A stretch of 26,703 nucleotides of DNA, from NCBI RefSeq assembly GCF_001039355.2, contig NW_019775624.1, positions 924,075-950,777 of the forward strand. Reading direction: 5' to 3'. Shown here one piece after another: positions 10,601 through 18,700 of the stretch; the stretch's first letter is position 1, and every line of letters begins with the position of its first letter. The stretch comes from Lingula anatina (taxonomy: Eukaryota; Brachiopoda; Lingulata; Lingulida; Lingulidae). Under the pieces are notes generated by a model, which was not told the DNA's origin, did not search any database, and worked only from the letters and a program-made list of their open reading frames with translations. Position numbers and translations under genes: made by a program.

Positions 10601-12679
10601 CCCATGAGGTTGTCAACAACCAAACAAGTGGTAGTGGCTCGTTTCCACCTCCTGAATCTATGAACATCTCCCCTTGTTTTGTTTCAGTGGCACAGATGTA
10701 CACAGTGACAATGGGCGCCCACATCCCCAACGGCGTCCAGCTCCCGGGGGCCAACTACACCTCAGCCACTTCCTGCACCACCGCCTGTGACAGCATGTCT
10801 ACCTGTATCGCCGCCGACTGGAACGTGGCCTTCAATACGTGTTTCCTTCACACTGCTGTCACTGGATGTAACGCTCTGGTCAACAAGACGACCTGTAATA
10901 ACTACAGGAGAGTAGGAGCTTGTACAAGTGAGTGAGTTGTGCTAAACGCGCGTGGAAATTGAAACACGCGCGTATTGTGCATTTTTTCAGCCAACGAGGT
11001 CCTTCCCAGATTGTCTGAAACTTGTGTGTAGTCACTTTGTGACGTCATAGAAAACGAGAACACGAGTATTATTGGCTTAACTTTTAACAATCAGCGTGAA
11101 GCTCTATGCACTGTTGCCTTAGAAAGCAATACCAAAGCCATTCGCAAAACGTGATAAATCTGTACTGATGTGCAACAGACTATGATTCTACGGAACTTAA
11201 GCGAAAACAAACAGAAGAATAACTATGGATAAATTCTGTCAGCTTACTCGTTTCTGTACCGCACCCGCTAGACTGCCATTATTTATGACCCACTCCCATC
11301 CAAATTCCGCGATATCTCGCTGGTTTATACGCTAAAGCGCGAGACGATGAGCTACCTCTGATATTTCCTATTATACTCATTCAGATAAGCACTTACGCGA
11401 GTACAAATCTGTTCTTGCATCAAATATACGCACACAGTTGTTTTTCCACACCTTCATACACACGCATGTTGATGGAATTAACATTCACTGAGTCTAAACC
11501 CGCTCCTATCCGACTTAATATATGCATAAGCAAAACAGTCTCTCCATGCTATTTATATAAGCGAAGTGTTTGCAATATAGGCCTATACGTTTTCGTAGAT
11601 GTTTAATAAGTATCTTCGAGTAAGTGAAATGTTTCTATGGAAGTTTAAACATATCTTGTTTTTTCACATTGTCCAAAATTTGAAAATAATTTGATATATA
11701 TTTTACTTTCAGCGACAACAACACCTTCTACACGTAAGTGTTCCTATATTTCATTGATACTATACCAACTTGTAAAGCATGGGCATTTTAATGGAAACGT
11801 ACCAGGCGAATTATTCCTGATAGAACACCCTGGTAAAACATAATATGGTGGCGCTTTTGACATCTATATAAACTGTACATAATGTCTGATGTTTGCTATC
11901 TTATCTACTCATTTTAAAAACTGTATTAGTATCTCGGTCAGCATCAATTTCGGAATCATGTTCGTTCAGGGAGTCTTTCAATATCTCCAAATACCGATAT
12001 CTCAGCAGTACCAGTTTTATACAGCAAGTACTTTACACTCACATGCACGTACATACATGGAAACATACATCCATGCATTTTACAGGTATGTACATGTATG
12101 TGTACACACACGCGCAAGCACACACACACACACACACACACATACACACACACACACACACAAGGAAAGAGAGAAAGAGTGAGAGAGAGAGGGCTTAATA
12201 TATCAATGTCAGATATTCCATTTCAGTGACCCTTGCCCAGCTCTTGGCTAATTTCAATGTCACCCCCAACATGAACATCATGGGTGGTGTGGAGCAGACC
12301 AACCTGACTTCTCTCATGGCCTGCGCGGCTGCCTGCAACTCGAACCCAATGTGTTTCGGATTTGACTACAACAACGGGACCAGCGGGTGCTACTTCTTCT
12401 TCGGGATGGCCGTGTGCGGAACCTTGCGGTCGGCTCCCGGTGTGAATCATTACAGGNAGTGCGGAACCTTGCAGTCGGCTCCCGGTGTGAACCATTACAG
12501 GAGGATCACCGTGTTCTGTGGCGCAACACCAGCCACTACCCCCGCTACCACAGCCGCCCCGATCGTCCCGACCGTCACCTTCCCATCCTTCACATTACCG
12601 AACATTTTCCTTCCAAATAATCCTAACAACATCATTTCGAACTTATGTAAGTATATGTATATGTATATGGTGACGGTTT

Positions 12680-12710
<31 letters not shown>

Positions 12711-13979
12711 CCACACAAACGTGCATAAACACACTCACAAACTGTCAAACACACACACCTTTACTGACCGCAGGCGAATGCAGTGTTTTGCTTTATCATT
12801 TGTTTGATTAACTTGTCTTGTTTACTATTTTTTGAGGGAGGGGGGTTGTTAAGGGGGAGAGGGGAAGCTGAGGGAGGGGACACATAACCCAAACTGCCCC
12901 CTGGCTTCGCCCTTGCCTAGGTACATGCCGGGCAATTAGCCACTGCAGGATAATGTGTACCTTATGAGCTGAGGAGAGGAGAGACATGCCAATATTGGTT
13001 ATGTTTTTATGATTTTAGAACATTGTAAATTGTCATCCATAACGTTGAATGATGATCACTAATTACTTGAGCTTCGCGCTGCAATGTTATTCCTGGTCTG
13101 TGAAAGACTGTTTATCTTTTTTTAATGATATTATGTGTTCTATGGTAAATGATTTAAATGATTTAAAAGATTGAAAAAAAAATAGAACTAGAGGTTGGTT
13201 GGAGTGAGGATGTGGTTGTGATAACTGTTATATTACCCCCCCTGATTCACACCCAAGGTTATTGTACATCTGTTTACTGGCACTCCCTTTTTGTTTTCCA
13301 GTTGGTATTCCGACCCTTAATATTCCGGGACTCAATAATATTCCGGGACTCAATATCCCAGGCCTGAATATTCCGCCGGCAACAACGACCACCATCAACC
13401 CATTCCTGAGTTTCTTTCAGAATCAGCTGGCACCACAGCAGCGTAAGTTGTCATGTTTGTTTGGCTGTTTATGTATGTTTGTGTGTGTGTGTGTGGGGGT
13501 GGGGGGGGGGGGGGTTGCTGTTCCTCTTTACGGTCAGTCTGCCTTTGCGTCTGCTGGTCCTTTTGTCTGTGTTTGTAAGTTTGTATGCTTCATTCTGTCC
13601 CTGTGTATTTTTTACTTATTCATTGTTAATAACCCATTCATTTATTTCTTGAATTATCTATTTATCACAGAAATTATTAAGTGATTAGCACACCATATAC
13701 AATAGAGACAAAACGAATAATAATAACGAAAGGCATAAACTCATCTTTTGTTACTCAAATTATAAGTTCTTATTCTAAATCTTAATTTCAGAGAATTTTG
13801 CAAGTTTCTTACCAGTGACCGGCGCCCCGCCTGTATTCCCACAGTTCCAACAATTCCCACAATTCCAACAATTCCCACAGTTTCCTGGAGGCGGTGGTGC
13901 TTTTGGTTTTGGTAAGCGTAGGAAGCGCTCAGTGGAAGAGAAGCACGCGGCTCGTGACATTTCGCCCCTAAGAGGATAG
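4522..13979 (+). CDS. Gene B: secreted multi-domain PAN / SUEL-lectin protein, 12 exons
   Basis: Exons: 4522-4612, 5495-5704, 7202-7459, 8073-8309, 8493-8819, 9778-9792, 10307-10363, 10688-10927, 11713-11733, 12227-12646, 13302-13442, 13792-13979. Each has AG/GT borders and every junction is phase 1; the spliced length is 2205 nt (734 residues). Order: signal peptide (about 1-28), PAN-like modules (31-100, 101-186, 187-265), SUEL lectin (266-374), Thr/Pro linkers (375-398), PAN-like (399-478), linker (479-485), PAN-like plus Thr/Pro tail (486-625), NIPGLN repeats (626-672), and FPQFQQ repeats with an RRKR site (673-734). The probable role is extracellular binding or matrix/adhesion; the exact function is unknown. 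Fifteen residues around position 12457 are probably an assembly artefact. Alternative ends are possible (see exon 12). The exon chain is inferred without transcripts; extra exons could be missed. Confidence 0.8.
5200..5280. repeat. A/T-rich low-complexity tract in intron 1
   Basis: Repeated AAATATAA-type words. Recognisable similarity to gene C ends here. Confidence 0.7.
5495..5704 (+). CDS. Gene B exon 2: PAN-like module 1
   Basis: A 70-codon phase 1-1 exon between TGCCTCATTTCAG and C|GTAAGT. Six cysteines occur in the order AACRTAC, PGC, TC, AC and a final LC, with the PAN-like C-x3-C-x5-C start followed by AAFDF. This is the shortest PAN-like exon in the gene; the N-terminal strand is reduced, so it may be a degenerate module. 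It has no counterpart in the visible part of gene C. Confidence 0.78.
6021..6886. mobile_element. Foldback / MITE-like element in intron 2
   Basis: The ends are inverted repeats: TTCCCACAGATTTAGATCGA at the left and, reverse-complemented at the right, TTCCCACAGATATTTAGATC. The inverted similarity continues inward for roughly 130-140 bp (CTAAATTGCTGTCAGCT near 6066 against AGCTGACAGCAATCTAG near 6826; AATAACTCTTC near 6120 against GAAGAGTTATTATT near 6758). The roughly 580-bp core has no transposase, so this is a non-autonomous element. TAAGA occurs just outside both ends and could be a degraded target duplication. It lies in gene B intron 2, leaving splice sites intact. Confidence 0.75.
7202..7459 (+). 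CDS. Gene B exon 3: PAN-like module 2
   Basis: An 86-codon phase 1-1 exon between TCCCCTTCCAG and CAG|GTAACT. It begins MPPGSIPAKFDTQDAGFTI, with the hydrophobic turn before the first Cys that is shared by the other modules. The six cysteines run ITACVAAC, TGC, RC, VC, AC; the core FGISFDYS fits the PAN/Apple central strand. It is more compact than exon 2 between Cys 2 and 3 (x3 instead of x5), as in exon 4. Confidence 0.85.
7595..7629. repeat. Poly-G tract in intron 3
   Basis: About 30 G residues, interrupted once by CA, read directly. Open frames that encode glycine runs here are by-products of the tract. Confidence 0.95.
8073..8309 (+). CDS. Gene B exon 4: PAN-like module 3
   Basis: A 79-codon phase 1-1 exon between TTTTGTTCAG and CA|GTAAGT. 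It shares the AKFGTSMLN start and a C-x3-C-x3-C core (QSCAANCGSSC), followed by IAITFDTATLMC and an ATGC like the TGC of exon 8. It ends RCAVC, so seven cysteines are present, one of them unpaired or bonded to another module. It is adjacent to the lectin exon with only a 183-nt intron. Confidence 0.85.
8493..8819 (+). CDS. Gene B exon 5: SUEL-type (rhamnose/galactose-binding) lectin module
   Basis: A 109-codon phase 1-1 exon encoding one whole domain. Family marks seen: LTC followed by GIVSIASATYGRV (the conserved A-x-YGR strand and loop), then VC, AC, a helix ending ICNNNAGTC, a VMNS strand, a late GC and the terminal LMIQYNC strand. Eight cysteines agree with the four disulfides of SUEL/RBL domains. 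Departures: the usual Glu after the second Cys is replaced (TCATG), and the usual DPC motif is replaced by FAGC. These places contribute to sugar binding or loop stability in known members, so sugar specificity may be altered or lost. Confidence 0.88.
8820..9777 (+). other. Gene B intron 5
   Basis: 958 nt with no convincing further exon. CAG|GTGAGC at about 8899-8907 resembles a splice site, but the frame behind it stops at once. A poly-T run lies at 9460-9471. Confidence 0.6.
9778..9792 (+). CDS. Gene B exon 6: 15-nt Thr/Pro micro-exon
   Basis: A 15-nt exon (TTTPI) between CTGTTTTTCAG and TT|GTAAGT, phase 1-1. Both splice sites are strong and the frame is kept, so it can be included or skipped without consequence. 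It resembles exons 7 and 9 (acceptor-CRACAA-type starts), suggesting a shared origin. It extends the linker after the lectin domain. Confidence 0.6.
9811..9847. repeat. (AAT)n microsatellite
   Basis: A near-perfect AAT run just downstream of exon 6, read directly. Confidence 0.95.
10024..10041 (+). repeat. Fragment of exon 7 in intron 6, at the gene B/C homology breakpoint
   Basis: Eighteen bases (GACGCCTACCACACTAAC) are identical to 10329-10346 inside exon 7. Homology with gene C starts immediately to its right (CTTGTGAACTGTTGA, also at about 25994). It is probably a relic of a recombination or duplication event. Confidence 0.75.
10041..10742 (+). repeat. Segmental duplication, second block, copy 1
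   Basis: This aligns with about 25993-26703, including intron 6 3' part, exon 7, the whole of intron 7 and the start of exon 8. The intron sequence is kept nearly as well as the exons, indicating a recent duplication or gene conversion. Confidence 0.9.
10307..10363 (+). CDS. Gene B exon 7: Thr/Pro-rich linker
   Basis: A 19-codon phase 1-1 exon (STIPPSTVTPTTLTMPPTF) between AATACTTTCAG and A|GTAAGT. It is a likely O-glycosylated spacer between the lectin and PAN module 4. The gene C counterpart at 26271-26318 lacks 9 nt (three codons) near the start but keeps the frame, which supports a coding role. Confidence 0.82.
10688..10927 (+). CDS. Gene B exon 8: PAN-like module 4
   Basis: An 80-codon phase 1-1 exon between TTTTGTTTCAG and A|GTGAGT. 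It starts MAQMYTVTMGAHIPNGVQLP and has seven cysteines (SCTTAC, TC, NTCFLHT, TGC, TTC, GAC) with an AADWN core. From first to last Cys it aligns without gaps to the gene A exon at 58-303, and its first residues are nearly identical to the gene C exon at 26649. The open frame continues upstream into intron 7, but gene C breaks that frame, so the AG at 10687 is preferred. Confidence 0.88.
10928..11712 (+). other. Gene B intron 8
   Basis: 785 nt without a recognisable exon. It contains a TGACGTCA octamer at 11040-11047. Confidence 0.6.
11713..11733 (+). CDS. Gene B exon 9: 21-nt Thr/Pro micro-exon
   Basis: A 21-nt exon (TTTTPST) between TTTTACTTTCAG and CAC|GTAAGT, phase 1-1. It links PAN modules 4 and 5. 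Its first bases, CGACAAC, repeat the start of exon 7. Confidence 0.62.
12119..12192. repeat. (CA)n then (GA)n microsatellite in intron 9
   Basis: Read directly: CA units to 12162, then AAGGAAAGAGAGAAAG, then GA units to 12192. It lies only 34 nt before the exon 10 acceptor. Confidence 0.95.
12227..12646 (+). CDS. Gene B exon 10: PAN-like module 5 plus Thr/Pro tail
   Basis: A 140-codon phase 1-1 exon between ATTCCATTTCAG and T|GTAAGT. The PAN module has six real cysteines (MACAAAC, MC, GC, VC, FC) with an FGFDYNN core. It is followed by a Thr/Ala/Pro spacer (ATPATTPATTAAP) and a Pro/Asn/Phe-rich stretch (PSFTLPNIFLPNNPNN). A single n at 12457 sits between two copies of a 42-nt segment (12415-12456 and 12460-12501) that differ at two bases. 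Without the extra 45 nt the module keeps the family length and reads HYRRITVFC; with it, a seventh Cys is added. I treat the extra copy as an assembly fault. Confidence 0.82.
12415..12501 (+). repeat. 42-bp direct duplication around the n at 12457
   Basis: TGCGGAACCTTGC(G/A)GTCGG to CATTACAGG occurs twice, offset 45 nt, with the first copy ending exactly at the n. Two mismatches (G/A, T/C) look like allelic differences. The pattern is that of overlapping contig ends left unmerged. Confidence 0.85.
12647..13301 (+). other. Gene B intron 10
   Basis: 655 nt with an (AC)n run at 12680-12709, G-rich stretches around 12836-12880 and no convincing exon. Confidence 0.6.
13302..13442 (+). CDS. Gene B exon 11: NIPGLN-repeat linker
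   Basis: A 47-codon phase 1-1 exon between TTGTTTTCCAG and C|GTAAGT. The repeat NIPGLNNIPGLNIPGLNIP is a 6-residue Ile-Pro-Gly-Leu-Asn unit in about four copies. Then follow a Thr run (ATTTT) and an aromatic/Gln stretch (FLSFFQNQ). No cysteines are present. Short Pro/Gly hydrophobic repeats are common in matrix, silk-like and elastomeric proteins; that comparison is by composition only. Confidence 0.8.
13479..13514. repeat. (GT)n and poly-G tract in intron 11
   Basis: A GT run then about 19 G with one T, read directly. Confidence 0.95.
13792..13979 (+). CDS. Gene B exon 12: FPQFQQ repeats, RRKR cleavage site and stop
   Basis: The acceptor CTTAATTTCAG ends at 13791; the frame reads 61 codons to TAG at 13977-13979. 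FPQFQQ repeats and a Gly-rich piece (FPGGGGAFGFG) lead to KRRKR|S, a furin-type multibasic site at residues 714-719, followed by a 16-residue tail (SVEEKHAARDISPLRG). Processing in the Golgi could release the tail. Caution: GGTAAG at 13911-13916 is also a phase-1 splice donor, and a strong acceptor (TTTTTGTCTTTAG) ends at 14208. That join gives a different 13-residue ending up to TAA at 14247-14249 and removes the multibasic site. Both ends are plausible. Confidence 0.72.
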
Positions 13980-14208
13980 CCAGCTCGGAGTTGGCCTCTC
14001 ATCTGCATTCGTCACGGCATTATTGTAATTGACCTAGGATATACTAGTCTTAACAATATTTCAGAAGTGAGGCGAATGCATGTTTTATTTAGAAAGAGAT
14101 AGCATAAGACAAATTTCGGTCTTGTATATCTATGAGAACATCAAAAAAGCGTTCTCTTCTCTGTTCTTGTCAAGAGTTGATTATCAAAGTTCCTCTTTTT
14201 GTCTTTAG

Positions 14209-14249
14209 TTATTGTCAGACCATGGACCACGCACCTTCATGTAAGTTAA
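14209..14249 (+). CDS. Possible alternative last exon of gene B
   Basis: If the phase-1 donor at 13912 is used, this exon adds VIVRPWTTHLHVS and a TAA stop. The acceptor has a better pyrimidine tract than many used in the gene. Nothing shows which form is expressed. Confidence 0.3.
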
Positions 14250-17079
14250 TCTATGATGAAGTACTGTAGAGATATTTAATTTACTTGTTTATTGAGTTTG
14301 TGATTTAAAAGAAAAAGAGTCTTTAAGCTCGTTGTGCGAATTAAGCAATTTTATACGGTGATACAGATATCTTCATTTTGAATCCATGTAGCAAAGAAAA
14401 ATGATTACACCTAACAAAATATATAACATGATACATCTAATGTAATAGAAATAACGTGTGGCGTAGCTTGGATGCCTTGAAAGGCAAATTAAAAATAATC
14501 ATATGACGATAAAGATATGGTTTATATAGTAGGGATCGTCAAATGACGGTTGATTGTCATAGTAAAGCGGACCATTTCATAAGGGGTTCAGAAAGGGGGC
14601 AAAGTGGGGGTCTCTTTACCCCCTTGTTAGCCCCAGCTATTGGTCGGTCTATAAATGTGAGATATAAGTGTAAAAGTGGGTGTAATATTGTAGGAAATAC
14701 ATGTTTTTATGATTCACATATCACCACAAAGTGTTTGTTGTAGTATTGTCACACTGTTTTCTGGGGTAGAAAGGGGCCTGCCAGCGAGCACCCCCTCCAT
14801 TTCCCCCACTTTCCAAAACAAACTTTAGCTCCCATTACAGACGTAAAACGTGAGAGACGCAGACGCATGTTTCTTGCCTTAAGTGTTGTCCCATTTAAGT
14901 CAAACTTTTAAAATAGTATCAGTACAGATAGTTTGCGCGAGAGAAAAAAAGAATTAAACTTCGTCTTTTCGATCTGGTAAGTGGGAATTCGAGAGGTGGT
15001 AGTTCACGAGCCACAAATGTCAGCTACAGAAGACACCAATCTAGTCGACTTCACGATTTTTAGCAACGTATACAACATTGCCGTTCACGAGGATGAATTC
15101 AAAATTTTACAGCAGTATAATTTTAATGTGCTGCTGCATGTGCGTATTGTACTTATACATGTACTATAGTGTATCTGTGGCGGGCTGACGTACAAGTTTT
15201 CTAAACGGAACTGAATGTCACCCGCGGGTCGAACCGTGGCTCAGCAAGGACCTGGGTTGTTAACAAATAGCCAGAGACAACAATGGACTTTAGTCATGCG
15301 CTCAAGAGATGTTATCAATCGTTCCATCACGGTCTGTATTCTCAACTGTCGGAGGTAGACTTGTCGCTAAACATGTAGATGATGTCTTTAAAAGCAACGG
15401 AGAATTTTTTTGTCGAACATTTTAAAACGGACCATTGCCCTCGCAGTGCTATATGTATGTGGTCTCAGTTTTCGCCTGGAACGATGTGGACCACAAGTGC
15501 TATAATATTTGTTTTTCATGACCTTCTGTCCTTTTACTATTTAATATGTTTATTGTGGATTCAACCAACAGTTACAACAGATAACTCCTCGATTCAACGC
15601 AGGGCTAGTTTTAGTCTCCATTGCAACCCCTAGAGCAGTGAAATAGGCTCGCTTGACAAACATGTAATTATAATAATAATAATAATAATTTATTGAGCAC
15701 TGAAATGTTTTTACATTTAGAGGCTCTCTAACTACTATACATTATACATACGAAAAGATAGTAGTGATAGTAAGTAATTATTTGATTATGTGATCTGAGC
15801 GCTTTGTCGGTAAAATTTATCCAATTTTGGACTCAAGAATCATCAGCAGCTTCATAAAAGTTTGTGAAGGTAAATGAAGATAAAGAGTTCGGTTATAAAA
15901 CTTTTCCATCAACCTTTTCGCTTAAATTTGAGTTGACTGGTCACATAGAAATTGCATAAATGGGCTCAGACATGCAGAAAAGAGAAAAGCAAAAACATAA
16001 TGGTATACAGTATGTGTTGTCTTTTATTAACACGGATAGTTGATATTACTAAAATAATAAACAGCTTATCCAAAATACTCTCAATGGCGAAGATATAAAA
16101 CAAAATTCACTCTAATCCCCAACATCATATTCCCACTGACCAATGATAAAATTCTTTTACACTAATAATTCGAGCCGTTTCATAATATAAAACGAAACGA
16201 CCCACTTTTATCGCGTATTACTTTTAAAGCTTTGCTTTTGAACATAACCTTGCTTGAAACTATTTCTATTTCTAGTCGAAAAAAGACCGTAATACTCGTA
16301 ATGTCAGGATAATATGCTATTATGTGCCATTATACACAACTGAACATATACATGTATAGAATTTAGTCGTAATAGTGTGCACAAAATGAGGAAAAAGTGA
16401 CTACTTACTTTCCTATTTTATACATCTGGTTGTTTTCCGGCTGATAATACACATGTTCACAAAGTCAGCATACACGATGCCACTGTCCGGCACGGTTTTT
16501 ACTACTACATCACAATGTGTTCAGTCAAAAATATAACATATATGTTCAATCTTGTTATATATATAGTGCCACCACAGTCATATTCAGATGATACTGCTCT
16601 ATATACATTCAAAACGTAGGCATATTATAAACATGTAGTACATATCTAATCGCTGATAATGTTCAGTGTTATGATACTGATCGCAAAGAATAATTTTTCA
16701 CAAAATAAGTAATATTTCAAACAGCCCTCTCTAAAGTTTTCAGCTCAAAATTAATTCAAGTATCTCTCAGTCGTTATATTGCTCACATCAGATTTTTTCC
16801 TATTTTGCTGACAGATAAATGAAAATAAGGATTGAATCGTGTTTTAATGACTTTTAATAATCTATTTGATGTCATTGTGACATCAGACCATTAATTGAAT
16901 TCGCCAGTGCAGCAAACAAAAATACATTGCCCATTCTAAGTCATACGAAAACCATTGAAAGCGATATTTTGGATCTCCATATTCTCCAAATTATCGTCTT
17001 TAAAAGAGTTACACGCCCCACAAAGGACCCTCATGTCATTGTCTAGTCACATCAACAGTCGCTGTTACGCCTGACCTCA
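14250..17079. other. Intergenic region without recognised gene
   Basis: AT-rich sequence with short unrelated open frames. There is a short (AAT)n run at about 15670-15690. I see no domain, splice chain or RNA gene. Confidence 0.5.
14488..14493 (+). terminator. Possible variant poly(A) signal ATTAAA for gene B
   Basis: I found no AATAAA on the + strand within about 1.5 kb of the stop; this ATTAAA about 510 nt downstream is a common variant. It is weak evidence. Confidence 0.2.
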
Positions 17080-18060
17080 TCTGGCTGCTACCAGAGCTTT
17101 CTAGCGGCAAGGCATTCGTTGGGATAGGTTTTTAGATTTTAATCTGGAATAAAAATTCAGGCAACGGTCAAAACTTGTCCAATTTGGTTCAGTTTTGTTG
17201 TAGAACATGCAGACCGTTGACTCGGCGAGTAATGACCTACTCACATATTGTCTATGTGGTTCAAAAATGGCGATTTTGATGACCAAGGCAGCTGCTCATT
17301 CCTTTGGTTCTGTAAGTTATCTGCTATTAAAAGTGCTCTGTATGAATGGGCAATCTCATTGTGCAACCTAACATTGTTCCTAAGGTGCCCCCTATCAAAT
17401 GATACCACATTGACTGATTACTTAATTTCATCTGGTTCAGGTTTTCATCGATGACTGCCACTGGACTTTTGGCACCAATGTGATATCCACTCCAAATACT
17501 GACGTTGCCAATAATCCTAGTATCTTTAGAAGCGGCACACGCTTCGTCGTAGGTCTCTCAGGATGCCTGTAAACTCTGTTTTGACCAGTTGAGCGGTACA
17601 GGTGAAATCTGACCTTAATAAAGAAAGCCACGCGGTTTCAGTGTTCTACCCAGAAACGGTCATGGTTCTCAATTCATTAGAGAAACAGACGACGCTGTTT
17701 TGCTGTTTACAGTGGCTTCCTCAGAGGTCGTCTGGTATTATAACCTGCTGAAACCAGTTTGGTTTTCGCTAAGAGCTTTGAAAAACGCGTTTTGGTGACA
17801 ATTTGCCCCCCACTGTGAATTGACTGGGTGGTTTGTGTTCAGTTGCAGCAGCATATCAGGAAGGACAGTGAGACCCTGTACACTGATGGTAAGATTTCGA
17901 TACATTGGGCGTGGTCTTTGTGTAGGTACATCAGCCTGGGCATAACTTTATAAAACTGTGTGGACCATTCCGTGTGACACAATAATCTGTCTGGCAATGT
18001 CTGTCTTTTTCGTGCCATTCTGGCACAGATAAACAATTTTGTAAAACACTCCCTAACTCA
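17080..18060 (-). pseudogene. Decayed Tc1-like (IS630/Tc1/mariner) transposase, minus strand
   Basis: Read on the minus strand in shifting frames, the segment carries transposase landmarks in order: an N-terminal helix-turn-helix (about 18040-17970, KKTDIARQIIVSHG), the post-catalytic segment RFHLYRSTGQNRVYRHPERP (near 17600), the GAKSPVAVIDENLN strand (near 17470), and the LPWSSKSPFLNHIDNM motif (17243-17290), matching the usual WPSxSPDLNPIEN. Acidic residues are altered: the usual DES before RF reads KV, and PDLNPIE reads PFLNHID. There are several stops and frame changes. It cannot make an active enzyme. Terminal repeats were not found. Confidence 0.7.
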
Positions 18061-18700
18061 TTTTACGCACTGCAAAACCGACCGCTTACATACCGAATTT
18101 CAAATTCTTCGATGCAGTAGTTGACGACATATAGATACTTTTTGACAGAACCATTCTTCGCCAAAGCCGAGCTTTGACCTGCCCAAAGGAGCACTACCCA
18201 ATTAAATCACTGCATATTACACAATGCAGCAGTGCAACAGATATAGTAGTCAGTTAATTGGTAGCGACACACCCGACTTAACACTTGTCCAGTCAGATAT
18301 TTTATGTAAGATGATCTGAGTTTTTTTTTTTTAAAGAACGCATTTTTACCAAGGTATACCTTTTAAACTGAAACAGTCCATATTAAATGTCAAGTCTGTA
18401 TTTTAAATTTATTGTCATTAACTGCGTAGGTACACTTGAACTTACATTATTTTACTTCATATTGTATTTTAGCTAATGATAAAATGAACATGTGCATCAC
18501 TCAGTCCTCTAGTTACTGGTTCTCATTTAAAATGCATTCCCCTATTCACACTCCAACAAGGAGGAGCAGGGTCTAAGATAACTTCAGTAGTCGGGACAGG
18601 CTGAGGCATATCGCAGGGGGGAGGCATATTGCATATTGCTGTGTGCCTCGTCTGCGCCTAGAAATACCTCGCGAAATATTAAATTATACCGATACTTTTA
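18061..18700. other. Spacer between Tc1-like relic and tandem repeat
   Basis: No gene or recognisable element is seen in this AT-rich stretch. Confidence 0.5.

Noticed and set aside
10492-10687. In-frame upstream extension of gene B exon 8
   Set aside because: The matching stretch in gene C has frame-breaking differences, and a strong TTTCAG acceptor precedes the conserved PAN start in both.
11889-12198. Open frames ending in His/Thr repeats
   Set aside because: They are translations of the CA microsatellite in intron 9.
12460-12501. A genuine internal 15-residue repeat in PAN module 5
   Set aside because: The duplicate abuts an n exactly and disturbs an otherwise normal module, so an assembly fault is the simpler explanation.
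15215-15250. GGGTCGAACC resembling a tRNA or SINE B box
   Set aside because: No matching A box at the right distance and no cloverleaf could be drawn.
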